A stretch of DNA of 64,000 nt from Pseudoalteromonas luteoviolacea. GTDB lineage: Bacteria; Pseudomonadota; Gammaproteobacteria; Enterobacterales; Alteromonadaceae. Positions 18,871-28,942 of the stretch are shown here, piece by piece (within the stretch, counting starts at the first letter, position 1; each line of letters begins with the position of its first letter). A model generated the notes under the pieces. It did not search any database. It had not been told where the DNA came from and was given only the letters and a program-made list of their open reading frames with translations. The position numbers and the translations under genes were made by a program. The stretch is from the NCBI RefSeq assembly GCF_021654285.1, contig NZ_JAKFZS010000005.1:186001-250000 (forward strand), written 5' to 3'.

Positions 18871-19716
18871 TCAGTACTCGTAAAACCCTTCGTTACTTTT
18901 TCTGCCTAGCCTACCGTCATAAACCATCTTTTTGAGCAAATATGCTGGCCTGTATTTAGGGTCATTCGTGGACTGATAAAGGGACTGCATAATAGATAAA
19001 CAAACGTCATTGCCAATAAGATCAGCAAGTGCCAAAGGCCCCATTGGGTGATGAGCGCCCAACTTCATTGCCAAATCAATTTCTTCCTTAGTCGCAACAC
19101 CACTTTCAAATAAAGTAACAGCTTCATTAATCATTGGTATCAATAACCTATTGACAATAAAACCAGGACTGTCTTCCACTAATACAGCTGTCTTATTTAA
19201 GCTTTCAATTAACTGTAAAACTTTTTGTTTCGTTTCTTCACTGGTAGACAGCCCAGGGATCAACTCAACAAGCTCCATACTAGCGACGGGATTGAAAAAA
19301 TGTACGCCAACAAAATTAGACTTAAACTTATAGTTCGATGCCAATTCAGTGATGGACAAACTAGATGTGTTGGTTGCCCAAATGGAATCTGGACCAGCAC
19401 AGCTTTGATACTTCTCCTGTACACTTATTTTGCTTGCAGTATCTTCAGTTATTGCCTCAAAAATAAAATCATACGTACCATCACACTCAGTTACATCTGC
19501 GATCAAGGTAAGTACACCACTTTCTGGTAATTCTTTGCCCTGCTTAGCAGCTCTTCTTTTTATTTTTGCTACTTGCTTATCAATACTGGACTGTACTTCA
19601 TCAAACTTGGATACTTTTCTTACTATGGCAGTGACATTACTCCCTTCGCTTAGAAACAAAGCTGCCACACCTGAAGCCATTGTACCGGCTCCAATTATCA
19701 AGGGTTTTTTAAACAT
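18871..19716 (-). CDS. 3-hydroxyacyl-CoA (3-hydroxybutyryl-CoA) dehydrogenase
   Basis: About 281 residues, the size of PaaH/Hbd single-domain enzymes. The NAD-binding segment is KPLIIGAGTMASGVAALF; HFFNPVASMELVELI is the 3HCDH signature holding the catalytic His; and DSPGFIVNRLLIPMINEA begins the C-terminal domain with the usual GAHHPMGPLALADLIG. ATG 19716 has GGA 8 bases upstream and overlaps fdtA. This family interconverts acetoacetyl-CoA and 3-hydroxybutyryl-CoA in fatty-acid or PHB metabolism. Its place between fdtA and the FdtC-like acyltransferase suggests that it supplies 3-hydroxybutyryl-CoA to decorate the amino sugar, a substituent known in several O-antigens. Function in this locus is inferred. 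Confidence 0.85.
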   Translation of the reverse strand: MFKKPLIIGAGTMASGVAALFLSEGSNVTAIVRKVSKFDEVQSSIDKQVAKIKRRAAKQGKELPESGVLTLIADVTECDGTYDFIFEAITEDTASKISVQEKYQSCAGPDSIWATNTSSLSITELASNYKFKSNFVGVHFFNPVASMELVELIPGLSTSEETKQKVLQLIESLNKTAVLVEDSPGFIVNRLLIPMINEAVTLFESGVATKEEIDLAMKLGAHHPMGPLALADLIGNDVCLSIMQSLYQSTNDPKYRPAYLLKKMVYDGRLGRKSNEGFYEY

Positions 19717-20119
19717 GTTTTTCATCCATTAAGTTTTTGAAAGTGTTGTAGTCACGGATATAGTCAGACTCATTATATAAGTCACTTGCCAATACCATTA
19801 AGATACAGTCCTCACTGAAATCATGCATTTCATGCCACTGCATAACATCAATTAATACCCCTTGTTTAGGGCTATTCATGAGTACATTAACTTTATTTTT
19901 GCCGTCATCCATCAACATAGTGCATTGTCCACTTAAGCAAATTGCAACTTGCTTAGTTTCCTTATGAGCGTGGAACCCTCTAGGTATCTTCGGGTCTACT
20001 CCATATATGTAGTACACTCTCTTTATATCAAAAGGAATATTTTTGTTCTCTTCTAGTACAACCAATTCCCCTCTAGAATCGCCAAGAGATGCTAACTCAA
20101 TTTCCCGAACAAAACTCAT
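19709..20119 (-). CDS. fdtA: dTDP-4-keto-6-deoxyglucose 3,4-ketoisomerase (FdtA/QdtA)
   Basis: 136 residues, the full length of this small cupin family (WxcM-like). GDSRGELVVLEE, the catalytic His pair in PRGFHAHKETKQVAICLSG, and VMQWHEMHDFS follow the FdtA/QdtA pattern. It converts dTDP-4-keto-6-deoxyglucose from RmlB to the 3-keto isomer that FdtB aminates. Whether the product has galacto (Fuc3N) or gluco (Qui3N) configuration depends on few residues and is not decided here. Its ATG shares a base with the rmlA stop (TAATG). Confidence 0.88.
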   Translation of the reverse strand: MSFVREIELASLGDSRGELVVLEENKNIPFDIKRVYYIYGVDPKIPRGFHAHKETKQVAICLSGQCTMLMDDGKNKVNVLMNSPKQGVLIDVMQWHEMHDFSEDCILMVLASDLYNESDYIRDYNTFKNLMDEKHV

Positions 20120-20991
20120 TACCTTTTCCCATTTACTAAAGCATCAAGATACTTGCCGTAGCTATTTTTTGACATTAATTGAGCTCTTTCTTGTACTAAA
20201 TCTTCAGATATCCAACCTTGATTCAAAGCAATTTCTTCTAAACAAGCAACCTTAAAACCCTGGCGTTTTTCAATAGTTTCAACAAACATTGCAGCTTCAA
20301 GCAAGCTATCATGAGTGCCAGTATCTAACCAAGCAAAGCCTCGACCAAGAAGTTCTACATTAAGCTCGCCCAGCTCTAAGTACTTTTGGTTAATAGAGGT
20401 TATTTCTAACTCACCACGCTCAGAAGGCTCCACTGATTTAGCAATAGAAACAACTTTATTGTCATAGAAATATAACCCAGTTACAGCAAAGTTTGACTTT
20501 GGCTGAGATGGTTTTTCCTCGATAGAGATTGCTTTTTGCTCACTGTCAAACTCGACAACACCAAAGCGTTCAGGATCATGTACTTTATATCCAAATACAG
20601 TTGCTCCTCCCTCTCTTTGTGCGGCATTGACAAGCTTAGGCGAAAAGCCTTGCCCCCAAAAAATATTATCCCCTAACACTAAACAAACACTGTCGTCACC
20701 GATAAAATCTTCACCAATGATAAATGCTTGAGCTAGTCCATCTGGGCTAGGTTGCACAGCATAAGACAGTGAGACTCCAAACTGTGTGCCGTCACCCAAT
20801 AATCTTTGAAAGCTGTCTTTATCTTCTGGGGTTGTAATAATCAAAACTTCTCTTATACCTGCAAGCATTAAAACTGACAGCGGATAATAGATCATCGGTT
20901 TATCATAAACAGGTAGTAGTTGCTTAGAAATACCTTCAGTGATCGGGTACAAGCGTGTACCTGAACCGCCAGCTAAGATAATCCCTTTCAT
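20119..20991 (-). CDS. rmlA: Glucose-1-phosphate thymidylyltransferase
   Basis: 290 residues, the usual RmlA length. [18 protein letters not shown] is the nucleotidyltransferase signature with the catalytic Arg; [36 protein letters not shown], and the EKP segment [12 protein letters not shown] confirm the family. It forms dTDP-glucose from dTTP and glucose-1-phosphate for RmlB. rmlC and rmlD are absent, so the pathway goes not to rhamnose but through FdtA/FdtB to a 3-amino sugar. Confidence 0.95.
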   Translation of the reverse strand: MKGIILAGGSGTRLYPITEGISKQLLPVYDKPMIYYPLSVLMLAGIREVLIITTPEDKDSFQRLLGDGTQFGVSLSYAVQPSPDGLAQAFIIGEDFIGDDSVCLVLGDNIFWGQGFSPKLVNAAQREGGATVFGYKVHDPERFGVVEFDSEQKAISIEEKPSQPKSNFAVTGLYFYDNKVVSIAKSVEPSERGELEITSINQKYLELGELNVELLGRGFAWLDTGTHDSLLEAAMFVETIEKRQGFKVACLEEIALNQGWISEDLVQERAQLMSKNSYGKYLDALVNGKR

Positions 20992-20992
20992 A

Positions 20993-22060
20993 TTATTTAT
21001 TTCCTATTCTTTCTAAGCTGTAGCTGCCATCTAATACACGTTGCCACCATGACTGATTTTCTAAATACCAGAGGACTGTTTTTCTCATTCCAGACTCAAA
21101 TGTCTCTGCCGGCGTCCAGCCTAGCTCCCTATCGATTTTGGAGGCATCAATTGCATATCTAACGTCATGACCCGGTCTATCTTTTACAAAAGTGATGAGA
21201 TCTTTATAGTTTGTAACCCCATCTGGTTTTGATGGGACAAATTCTTCTAGCAGTTCGCAAATATAATGAACAACGTCTAGGTTTGCCTTCTCATTATGGC
21301 CACCAATATTGTAAGTCTCACCGACAACACCTTGTGTAACAACTTCATAAAGTGCTCTTGCGTGATCCTCTACATAAAGCCAATCACGTATTTGTTGACC
21401 ATTTCCATAGACAGGCAAGGCTTTCCCATCTAACGCATTGAGGATCATGTGCGGAATAAGCTTCTCTGGGAAATGGTAAGGACCATAATTGTTAGAACAA
21501 TTAGTAATGACTGTTGGTAACCCATAAGTTCTTTGCCATGCCCTGACAAGGTGATCGCTTGATGCCTTCGAAGCAGAATATGGGGAGCTAGGTGCATATG
21601 ATGTATCCTCTGTAAAGAGCGCATCAGTCCCTTCAAGGTCACCATAGACTTCATCTGTAGAAATATGATGAAATCTGAATTCTGATTGCTCTTGAGGCGA
21701 TAATGTCAGATAGTACGCTTTTGCAGCTTCAAGTAAATTATATGTACCTATGATGTTCGTTTGAATAAACTCAGACGGCCCATCAATTGAGCGATCTACA
21801 TGTGACTCAGCTGCTAGATGCATAACAGCGGTTGGACGATGTCTTTCAAACAGTTTGTTTAATTCAGCTCTGTCACAAATATCAACCTGTTCGAACTGAT
21901 ATCTTTCACTCTCAGAAACATCAATTACAGAGTCTAAGTTTCCAGCATAGGTCAACTTGTCTACATTAATCACGCTGTCTTGCGTATCATTAATTATATG
22001 TCTAACTACAGCTGAGCCGATAAAACCTGCACCACCTGTTAACAGTATTCTGCGCTTCAA
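20993..22060 (-). CDS. rmlB: dTDP-glucose 4,6-dehydratase
   Basis: About 355 residues, the family length. [22 protein letters not shown] binds [31 protein letters not shown] (catalytic Thr-Asp-Glu) and [15 protein letters not shown] (YxxxK) are typical RmlB motifs. The frame is open to 22081 but would run into wbpP. A TTG at 22060, overlapping the wbpP TGA (TTGA), has AAGGAG 7 bases upstream and is the likely start. The product is dTDP-4-keto-6-deoxyglucose, used next by FdtA. Confidence 0.93.
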   Translation of the reverse strand: MKRRILLTGGAGFIGSAVVRHIINDTQDSVINVDKLTYAGNLDSVIDVSESERYQFEQVDICDRAELNKLFERHRPTAVMHLAAESHVDRSIDGPSEFIQTNIIGTYNLLEAAKAYYLTLSPQEQSEFRFHHISTDEVYGDLEGTDALFTEDTSYAPSSPYSASKASSDHLVRAWQRTYGLPTVITNCSNNYGPYHFPEKLIPHMILNALDGKALPVYGNGQQIRDWLYVEDHARALYEVVTQGVVGETYNIGGHNEKANLDVVHYICELLEEFVPSKPDGVTNYKDLITFVKDRPGHDVRYAIDASKIDRELGWTPAETFESGMRKTVLWYLENQSWWQRVLDGSYSLERIGNK

Positions 22061-23079
22061 GATAAAAACTCCTTGTACCAAGGCATCGCCTTGCTGATCC
22101 CTTCTAAAATACGATACTGCGGTTCATACCCAAGTAAATTATTAGCTTTATCAACATTAGCCTGAGAATGACGAACATCGCCAGCTCTAAAGTCTCGATA
22201 CGTCGGTTCTCCATTAACTTCAATACCATTCTCATTCAGTGCTTCCGAAATAGCACCATAAAGCTGATTTAACGTTGTACGATCGCCTACGGCAACATTA
22301 TAAACGTTATCCTTCGCTTCTTCTTTTGCAGTCGCAGCGAGGATATTCATCTGAACTGTATTTTCTATAAAGCAGAAATCGCGGCTCGTTTCACCGTCAC
22401 CATTGATGAATACTTCTTTACCCTCGATCATCGCAGCTGTCCATTTAGGAATAACGGCTGCATAAGCCCCATTAGGATCTTGACGTTTACCAAATACATT
22501 AAAGTATCTCAAGCCAATTGTTTTGAAGCCATATGTTCTTGCAAATACACTCGCATATAACTCGTTCACATACTTTGTTACCGCATAAGGGGATAGAGGA
22601 TTACCAATGTTCTCTTCTACTTTAGGTAAAGCTGGATGATCACCATACGTCGAACTGCTCGCCGCGTAAGTAAAGCTTTGTACTTTCGCTTCCTTCGCTG
22701 CCTGTAGCATATTGATAAAACCAGTAATATTACTTGCATTAGTAGTCAGTGGATCGGCGATTGAACGAGGAACTGAGCCTAGTGCCGCTTGATGAAGCAC
22801 ATAATCAATTCCTCCAACAGCAGATGCGCAATCTTCATAATTACGAATATCGCCTTCTATAAAGGTAAAGTTGCTCCACTGTGCATCAGAAACAAGCCCT
22901 TTTACCTCATCCAAGTTACGTTGGTGGCCAGTCGCAAAATTATCCAACCCAACCACTTTCTGCTCTAATTTAAGCAGCGTCTCTAATAAATTAGAACCTA
23001 TAAACCCTGCTACGCCTGTAATTAACCAAGTTTTCGGTTCAGCTAGCAATTGTTCTTTTATTTGATCGTAACGTGTCAC
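22057..23079 (-). CDS. wbpP: UDP-GlcNAc(A) 4-epimerase, WbpP/TviC type
   Basis: About 340 residues. [63 protein letters not shown] and [12 protein letters not shown] match the WbpP/TviC/VipB group very closely. A GTG at 23079 (protein start [10 protein letters not shown]) with AGGA 6 bases upstream is preferred over the in-frame ATG at 23100. With WbpO it should give UDP-GalNAcA, either by epimerising UDP-GlcNAcA or by acting first on UDP-GlcNAc. The order of these steps differs between the WbpP and TviC systems. Confidence 0.92.
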   Translation of the reverse strand: MTRYDQIKEQLLAEPKTWLITGVAGFIGSNLLETLLKLEQKVVGLDNFATGHQRNLDEVKGLVSDAQWSNFTFIEGDIRNYEDCASAVGGIDYVLHQAALGSVPRSIADPLTTNASNITGFINMLQAAKEAKVQSFTYAASSSTYGDHPALPKVEENIGNPLSPYAVTKYVNELYASVFARTYGFKTIGLRYFNVFGKRQDPNGAYAAVIPKWTAAMIEGKEVFINGDGETSRDFCFIENTVQMNILAATAKEEAKDNVYNVAVGDRTTLNQLYGAISEALNENGIEVNGEPTYRDFRAGDVRHSQANVDKANNLLGYEPQYRILEGISKAMPWYKEFLS

Positions 23080-23130
23080 GTGTTTTCCTCGAAAATCCAT
23101 AGAGCATTAATTTGGTTATCAACCATTTTT

Positions 23131-24411
23131 TTATAGGCGCATATCAACTGCATCTTTATCAAGTACGTATTTTAAATCATAAAGTACGTGTTCTTGTTTT
23201 CCATATGCACGAATGTTTTCAGCACCAAGTTGCTTAAACTGTTTGTGACCGACCGCTAGAATGATCGCGTCATAGCTTTCCAATTCAGGCTCATCAGTTA
23301 ACTTTAAACCATATTCTTCAAACGCTTCATCAGAACAACACCAAGGGTCTACTACATCGACAGAAGCATTATATTCTTCAAGCTCGGAAACTAAATCGAC
23401 TACTTTTGTATTTCGAAGGTCAGGACAGTTTTCTTTAAAAGACAGTCCCATAACGAGCACTCTTGCTCCCTCAACCTGAATACGTTTTTTTAACATTCTC
23501 TTAATTAGTTGAGAAACTGCAAATTGAGCCATGCCGTCATTTAGCCTTCTACCTGCCAAAATCATCTCTGGGTGGTAGCCTACAGCTTGAGCTTTATGTG
23601 TAAGGTAATAAGGATCAACGCCAATACAGTGGCCACCCACTAGACCAGGTCTAAATGGTAGAAAGTTCCACTTAGTGCCTGCGGCCTCTAGCACTTCCAA
23701 TGTATCTATGTCCAATCTGTTAAAAATAACGGACAACTCATTGATTAATGCGATATTCACGTCTCGCTGCGTATTCTCTATGACTTTAGCGGCTTCAGCC
23801 ACTTTGATACTTGACGCTTTATGCGTACCTGCAGTGATAACTGATTTATAAAGTTGGTCAACATACTCAGCAATTTCAGGTGTAGAACCACTGGTCACCT
23901 TTAAGATATTGGTAACGCGGTGTTCTTTATCACCTGGATTTATACGTTCAGGTGAGTAACCGGCAAAAAAATCTGTATTAAATTTCAACCCTGAGAATTT
24001 TTCTACCACAGGGATACAGTCTTCTTCCGTCGCCCCCGGATAAACCGTTGACTCATATATAATGGTGTCACCTTTTGAAATAACAGAGCCAAGCATTTCG
24101 CTTGCTTTAACCAAAGGTGTTAAATCAGGTTGTTTATGCCTGTCAATTGGTGTGGGAACGGTTACTATGTACACGTTGCAAGACTTTAAGTCATTGACAT
24201 TAAATGAGTAATGTAAATTAGTTGCTGTTTTCAGCTCTTCATCACTCACTTCCAGTGTATCATCGTGGCCATCTAGTAATTTCTGTACACGAGCTTCATT
24301 GATGTCGAATCCAATGGTTGGAAATTTTTTACCAAATTCTACTGCCAATGGTAAGCCTACATAACCTAAACCGATGACTGCAATTTTTGCTTCCTTTATT
24401 ACATCGTGCAT
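23131..24411 (-). CDS. wbpO: UDP-N-acetylhexosamine 6-dehydrogenase, WbpO/TviB type
   Basis: 426 residues. [21 protein letters not shown] is the NAD site, VTVPTPID and [14 protein letters not shown] are family motifs, and [15 protein letters not shown] holds the catalytic Cys. This matches the WbpO/TviB group, which oxidises UDP-GlcNAc or UDP-GalNAc at C6 in two NAD-dependent steps, rather than UDP-glucose dehydrogenase. ATG start with GGGAAG 5-6 bases before it. It is the first gene after the export module and lies 186 bases from wzc, with a strong hairpin in the gap. Confidence 0.92.
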   Translation of the reverse strand: MHDVIKEAKIAVIGLGYVGLPLAVEFGKKFPTIGFDINEARVQKLLDGHDDTLEVSDEELKTATNLHYSFNVNDLKSCNVYIVTVPTPIDRHKQPDLTPLVKASEMLGSVISKGDTIIYESTVYPGATEEDCIPVVEKFSGLKFNTDFFAGYSPERINPGDKEHRVTNILKVTSGSTPEIAEYVDQLYKSVITAGTHKASSIKVAEAAKVIENTQRDVNIALINELSVIFNRLDIDTLEVLEAAGTKWNFLPFRPGLVGGHCIGVDPYYLTHKAQAVGYHPEMILAGRRLNDGMAQFAVSQLIKRMLKKRIQVEGARVLVMGLSFKENCPDLRNTKVVDLVSELEEYNASVDVVDPWCCSDEAFEEYGLKLTDEPELESYDAIILAVGHKQFKQLGAENIRAYGKQEHVLYDLKYVLDKDAVDMRL

Positions 24412-24510
24412 TTTAACTTCCCAAGTACGTTATATTATTCATAAATTATTAAAATAAGGGCATATAAAGCCATATCTGTCTGAGCATGCTTTTCATAAGC
24501 TAGTGGAAGT

Positions 24511-24543
24511 AGTGTGTTATGTGCTGTTGCTATATAACACACT
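24511..24543 (-). promoter_or_regulatory. Intercistronic stem-loop between wzc and wbpO
   Basis: AGTGTGTTAT and ATAACACACT form a perfect 10-bp stem around a 13-base loop in the 186-base gap after wzc. It lacks a U tract. Partial termination or 3'-end protection here would set the export genes (wza-wzb-wzc) to a higher level than the sugar genes. A promoter for wbpO in the same gap is possible but not evident. Confidence 0.5.
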
Positions 24544-24597
24544 ATACCGTCAACATACTTATTTAATCATAAAGTTATGCAGACATTATGTACGTGA

Positions 24598-26832
24598 TCA
24601 TTTATCTGACTTGTACTCGTAATTGTAATACCCATAGTAGCCATAGGCATTACTTGATTTACGTAATACACCATTAAATACAACACCTTTTACATTGATG
24701 CCATTCTGATCAAATCTATTCTTTGTTATTTCGAGCTCTTTAACATGGTTTTGGCCAAAACGTGTCACCAACAACGTTGTGCCAGCATGAGCACTAACAA
24801 TAGCTGGATCGGTTACAGCCAAAATAGGTGGTGTATCAACTAAAACAAAATCGTATTCAGCTGAAAGTTTCTCGATCATTTTGTTGAAATTCTCATGCAT
24901 TAACAGTTCAGAAGGGTTTGGTGGTACTTGACCTCTGGTAATAACATCTAAACCAGCTACCTCAGTAGGCTTAACAACCTCTTCTAAAGTATTTTTACCA
25001 GATAAAAGATCGCTCAAGCCAAGGCCCCACTTCATAGAGAATTGAGTGTGTAAGTACCCTTTACGCATATCCGCATCAATGATGATAATTTTCTTATCAC
25101 TTTGCGCTAAAACAATCGCTAAATTTACCGAGATAAAAGACTTACCAACACCTGGGCTTGGACCAGAAATCGCAATAACGTTATTTTTCGCTTCCATCAT
25201 TGCAAAATGTAAACTAGTTCTCAAACTTCGTAATGCTTCAATAGATAGATCTGCTGGGTTATCAACTGCTAACAGTGATTTAGGTTTATTCACTTTACCT
25301 TTACGTGCTTTCGAGAAGCCTGTAAGTTTTTCCTGATATTCAGAGAAAGGGACACTGGCGTATACGGGCAAGCCTAACGCCTCGATTTGAGCCGCATCTT
25401 CGATACCTTTGTTCAGTGCTCTACGGACCAAAACAATTACCGATGAAATTATCAGCCCTAAAAGGGTCGTTAGTAATACAATAAATGCTTTTTGTGGTTT
25501 CACTGGTGCTGAAATATTCACCTCTGCAGAATCAATTACACGCACGTTACCAACAGTACCTGCTCGAACAATATCTAGTTCTTGTGTCTTGGCTAAAAGC
25601 AGAGTGTAAATTTCATTATTTACTTCGACATCACGAGTTAAACGTAATAGCTCTTGCTGCGTTTCTGGGAGTGATTGAACTTGTAACGAAAGAACATTTC
25701 TTTGCTGTTTTACAACATCAATTTGCTGCAAAACACCTTGATAGCTTGGATGTTCTTCTTTAAATTTTCTAGATAGTTCCAACCTTTCAAGATCTAACTC
25801 TTGTAATTTTGTATCGAGCTTAACTATTTGTGCCAATACTGCCTGAGTTTCCAAACTAATATCAACTGACTGTTGCTCAACCTTATAACTGTTAAAACGA
25901 CTTTCTGCTTGTTCAAGTTCCTTTTTCACCACAGGAAGCTGCACTCGAAGAAATTCTAGAGACTTTTGAGCTTCAGCACTGCTTCTCTCTACGTTACGTT
26001 TTACATATATATCAGCAACTTTATTAAGAACTCTTTTTGCATGTTCAGGATCGGCATGCTCTAGGCTCAGGTTCAAAATGCCCGAGTCAGTACCACGCTC
26101 AGCTGCAACTATCGCTCTTTGTAATGCTAAAATAGCGCCTAATCTATCTAACCTGCGAATAGTGAATTCAGTACCAGAACGAGCATAAAGCTTTTCAATC
26201 GCTATTTTGAAACCATTCCCTTCAACCTCCTCACCCACTTTGCCAGCTAATACCTCTGAGCCATCTGGCAATAGAAGGACGAATTGATTATCAGCTCTAG
26301 CAATCAGTGTAAAAGTGGCCCCTACATAAGCACTTGGTACATCAAGTCGATGTACGTTTATCTGTTCGCCCCCCCAAGCATAGGAATCAAGACCAAACTT
26401 TGGTGCTGCAACTTCTCCTTCAAACGATGGTTTAAAGTTACGGTAATATCTGTCACCAATAAAAGGAAACTTCACTGGCAAGGCTTCGGTATTTAATTGC
26501 AATACATCAACAGTCTCCCCGAGTACTCTTCGAGACTTTAAAAGTGCTATTTCAGTCACAGATCCAGCAGAGGCTTCTAGCATACCAGACATCTCATCAA
26601 ATCCAGGGAGCGTTCGTCCCTTTTCTTCTAACTGTAACATCGAAGTAGCTTGATATATCGGCGTACTAAAAATAGCGTAAGTGACCCCCACCGACGTGAA
26701 TAATAGTGTAAAGAATAAAATAAACCACTTACGATCCAATAAAATCCCCAAAAGGAGTAGAAGATCCAGTTCGTTACTTTCTTTCTCTGACGTTTTATTA
26801 TTCGATGAAATCATATTCGGCTGAGCATTCAT
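24598..26832 (-). CDS. wzc: Wzc-like polysaccharide co-polymerase and tyrosine autokinase
   Basis: 744 residues. A Wzz domain with two membrane helices (near residues 35 and 450) frames a coiled-coil periplasmic region. The cytoplasmic BY-kinase domain has Walker A SGPSPGVGKS (Lys about 564), Walker A' IIIIDADMRKG and Walker B FVLVDTPP, and ends in a Tyr-rich tail (AYGYYGYYNYEY), the autophosphorylation cluster. It controls chain length and opens the Wza channel through cycles of phosphorylation reversed by Wzb. It is separated from wzb by 14 bases. Confidence 0.94.
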   Translation of the reverse strand: MNAQPNMISSNNKTSEKESNELDLLLLLGILLDRKWFILFFTLLFTSVGVTYAIFSTPIYQATSMLQLEEKGRTLPGFDEMSGMLEASAGSVTEIALLKSRRVLGETVDVLQLNTEALPVKFPFIGDRYYRNFKPSFEGEVAAPKFGLDSYAWGGEQINVHRLDVPSAYVGATFTLIARADNQFVLLLPDGSEVLAGKVGEEVEGNGFKIAIEKLYARSGTEFTIRRLDRLGAILALQRAIVAAERGTDSGILNLSLEHADPEHAKRVLNKVADIYVKRNVERSSAEAQKSLEFLRVQLPVVKKELEQAESRFNSYKVEQQSVDISLETQAVLAQIVKLDTKLQELDLERLELSRKFKEEHPSYQGVLQQIDVVKQQRNVLSLQVQSLPETQQELLRLTRDVEVNNEIYTLLLAKTQELDIVRAGTVGNVRVIDSAEVNISAPVKPQKAFIVLLTTLLGLIISSVIVLVRRALNKGIEDAAQIEALGLPVYASVPFSEYQEKLTGFSKARKGKVNKPKSLLAVDNPADLSIEALRSLRTSLHFAMMEAKNNVIAISGPSPGVGKSFISVNLAIVLAQSDKKIIIIDADMRKGYLHTQFSMKWGLGLSDLLSGKNTLEEVVKPTEVAGLDVITRGQVPPNPSELLMHENFNKMIEKLSAEYDFVLVDTPPILAVTDPAIVSAHAGTTLLVTRFGQNHVKELEITKNRFDQNGINVKGVVFNGVLRKSSNAYGYYGYYNYEYKSDK

Positions 26833-26846
26833 ATATTCTCAGTTCC

Positions 26847-27281
26847 TTATAGGTACTTTTGCCAAGCGCTACAAGCGCTATCTATTAAATCAAATACGTG
26901 CTCAAAAGCTTCTTTACTTTGACGGTAAGGATCTGGAATTTCTTTATCTCCCAGCCACTTCCCAAGCAAGAAAGCTTTCCCGCGCGCTTGGGGGTATCTA
27001 TTATGTAAATCTTCAAGGTGGCGATTTTCCATAACTAAGATAACTGCATTTTGCGCAACAAGATTCGAATTAATTTGACGTCCTTTATGAGGGCTCATAT
27101 CAATTCCATTTTGACTTGCTAATAAGCTAGCGGTTGCGTCTGCAGATTTTCCCTCTAGTGCTGTAAGACCAGCAGATGAAACGTTTATTTTTTTATCCAT
27201 CAATCTAGATTTAAGTATGTACTCTGCCGTTGGGCTGCGACAAATATTACCGGCACAAACAACTAAAATACTGTCAAACAT
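26847..27281 (-). CDS. wzb: Low-molecular-weight protein tyrosine phosphatase
   Basis: 144 residues, the usual size. VVCAGNICRSPTAE is the CX5R(S) phosphate loop (Cys9, Arg15) and PDPYRQS carries the general-acid Asp. It should remove phosphates from the Wzc tyrosine tail. It lies between wza and wzc, the classical order in group 1-type capsule operons. Confidence 0.94.
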   Translation of the reverse strand: MFDSILVVCAGNICRSPTAEYILKSRLMDKKINVSSAGLTALEGKSADATASLLASQNGIDMSPHKGRQINSNLVAQNAVILVMENRHLEDLHNRYPQARGKAFLLGKWLGDKEIPDPYRQSKEAFEHVFDLIDSACSAWQKYL

Positions 27282-27289
27282 AAATCCAC

Positions 27290-28417
27290 CTACTGGTTCT
27301 GAATATCTTGAATACTATCAATCGTAGTGATTGAAGGAAGTAATAAACTCAGTACCTTATTCCAACGTGATATAGGTGCACTTGTTACGTAAATAATATC
27401 TTGCGGTTCTAATTTAAACTGCTCGGCCAGTATCATTGATGTCATATTTTTAGCGTGTAACTGGTATACATCAGCAATAATACCATCTTTTTCTAAATTT
27501 CTTTTCCTAAGGACAAATATTCCATTAGGATCTGCAGAGCGCTCGTTGATCCCACCTGAATCTGCAAGCGCCTCAGCCAAGCTCAAGCCATAGCGGTTGA
27601 TCCCAACCTTGCCTGCACGCATTACGTCTCCCATAACATAGACATTGCGTCTGTCATTACGGCTTACATGAACAATATCACCACTTTTCAAAACACGATT
27701 CTGAGAAATATCTCCCGCGGAGTAAAACTCATCAAGATAGATAACTTCTGTTTTTTCGTCTGACGTAAATGCTACGGTTTTCCAATCAGCTCTATCAGTT
27801 AAACCACCCGCTAAATTTATGGCATCAATTAAAGTTAGGGGGATTTCTGTGATTGCATAAATACCAGGCTTGTTAACCTCTCCCGTTACATAAGCCTTTT
27901 GGCTTTTATAAGCGACAATTTTTATATCAACCTGAGGGTCTTCAATGACGCGGCTTAGACGTTTGACAATTTCGGAATGGAGTTCACTAACTGTTTTTCC
28001 AGCAGCCTCCACCTTTGGAGCATAAGCATATGTGATTGTACCGTCAGCTTGTACTCTGAAACCATCAAATTCAGCTGTCCTTTGAACAGCAGCAGGAATC
28101 GTCAGTTCAGGGTGATCCCAAACACCTATTGAAATAACATCACCAATACCGAGACGGTATTCGTAATCTGATAATTGAGAGGTGCTAGTAGAGAATTGAG
28201 CTTGCGATTTTAAGTTACGTTTTTTTTTGTCTGCAATCAATGCAGGGCTAATAAGTTGAATATTAACCTTTGAAAGCTCCTGTTCTAGATTAGCACTTTG
28301 TTCTTCTGAATTTATCCCTTCTAGATGACCGCCAGGAATAATTGTGCAGCCACTCATTGCAAAAATACACGTCGATGTAATTGACGCGGCAATGAGCTTT
28401 TTAAAGCATTGCGCCAT
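27290..28417 (-). CDS. wza: Outer-membrane polysaccharide export lipoprotein
   Basis: 375 residues. The signal peptide ends in the lipobox FAMSGC with Cys24 as the lipidated residue. The poly-export domain follows (YRLGIGDVISIGVWDHPEL), then SLBB repeats (KAYVTGEVNKPGIYAI and NVYVMGDVMRAGKVGI) and a C-terminal amphipathic helix of the type that forms the outer-membrane pore. ATG start with AGGAAG upstream. It is the first gene of the wza-wzb-wzc module and is preceded by a long leader. Confidence 0.94.
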   Translation of the reverse strand: MAQCFKKLIAASITSTCIFAMSGCTIIPGGHLEGINSEEQSANLEQELSKVNIQLISPALIADKKKRNLKSQAQFSTSTSQLSDYEYRLGIGDVISIGVWDHPELTIPAAVQRTAEFDGFRVQADGTITYAYAPKVEAAGKTVSELHSEIVKRLSRVIEDPQVDIKIVAYKSQKAYVTGEVNKPGIYAITEIPLTLIDAINLAGGLTDRADWKTVAFTSDEKTEVIYLDEFYSAGDISQNRVLKSGDIVHVSRNDRRNVYVMGDVMRAGKVGINRYGLSLAEALADSGGINERSADPNGIFVLRKRNLEKDGIIADVYQLHAKNMTSMILAEQFKLEPQDIIYVTSAPISRWNKVLSLLLPSITTIDSIQDIQNQ

Positions 28418-28614
28418 TCGTTCTTCCTAAAATCTTTTATCTTATCTATTTTAACTAATTTCCAATCACTTATACCCATTACAAGTACAGGTAATATAAA
28501 GCTCGTCACTTATCCATAACGACATCCATTAAATCATGCAATGGTCGAGTTCGCAAGTTTACATTGCGTTAATGTTACATGAGTTTTACTAAAGATTTAT
28601 TGCAATAGCTTCGA

Positions 28615-28625
28615 ACGCTACTGTG
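28615..28625 (-). promoter_or_regulatory. ops-like element
   Basis: On the minus strand the word CACAGTAGCGT matches 8 of 11 bases of the E. coli ops core GGCGGTAGCGT, including the whole GTAGCGT end. It lies about 200 bases upstream of wza and about 290 bases downstream of the promoter candidate. ops sites in the leader of polysaccharide operons recruit RfaH. The match is partial, so this is a candidate only. Confidence 0.3.
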
Positions 28626-28913
28626 AGCTAATTACCATCTTATTAGCCACCTAAAATAAAAACCTAAACAACTAACAAACAACAGTTTTCTCCAAAAAAG
28701 GAACTATGACATTAAAATAAAAGAACAAAAAACGTTCGTGCAATTACTTCAAAAAAGGCAACAAAAAACTGCAATTTAACAACTTCTTGAAGTAACGATT
28801 TTTACCTAAGTTTCTTGCTCAAAAATTTAATTAGCTTACACAGGAGAGAACATAAAAATTACATAGACTAAGCCTTCCAATGCTTTGAAGTAGTATTTCC
28901 TTAAACTCGAGCC

Positions 28914-28942
28914 ATTATACAATATAAACAATGGGAGGCCAA
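28914..28942 (-). promoter_or_regulatory. Candidate sigma-70 promoter for wza operon
   Basis: On the minus strand TTGGCC (-35) and a perfect TATAAT (-10) are separated by 17 bases. It is oriented toward wza, with the expected start of transcription near 28907. The spacing and perfect -10 stand out in the AT-rich region, but chance matches are possible. Confidence 0.5.

Noticed and set aside
19709..22060. dTDP-rhamnose pathway
   Set aside because: Only rmlA and rmlB are present; rmlC and rmlD are missing and fdtA/fdtB follow, so the product is a 3-amino sugar.
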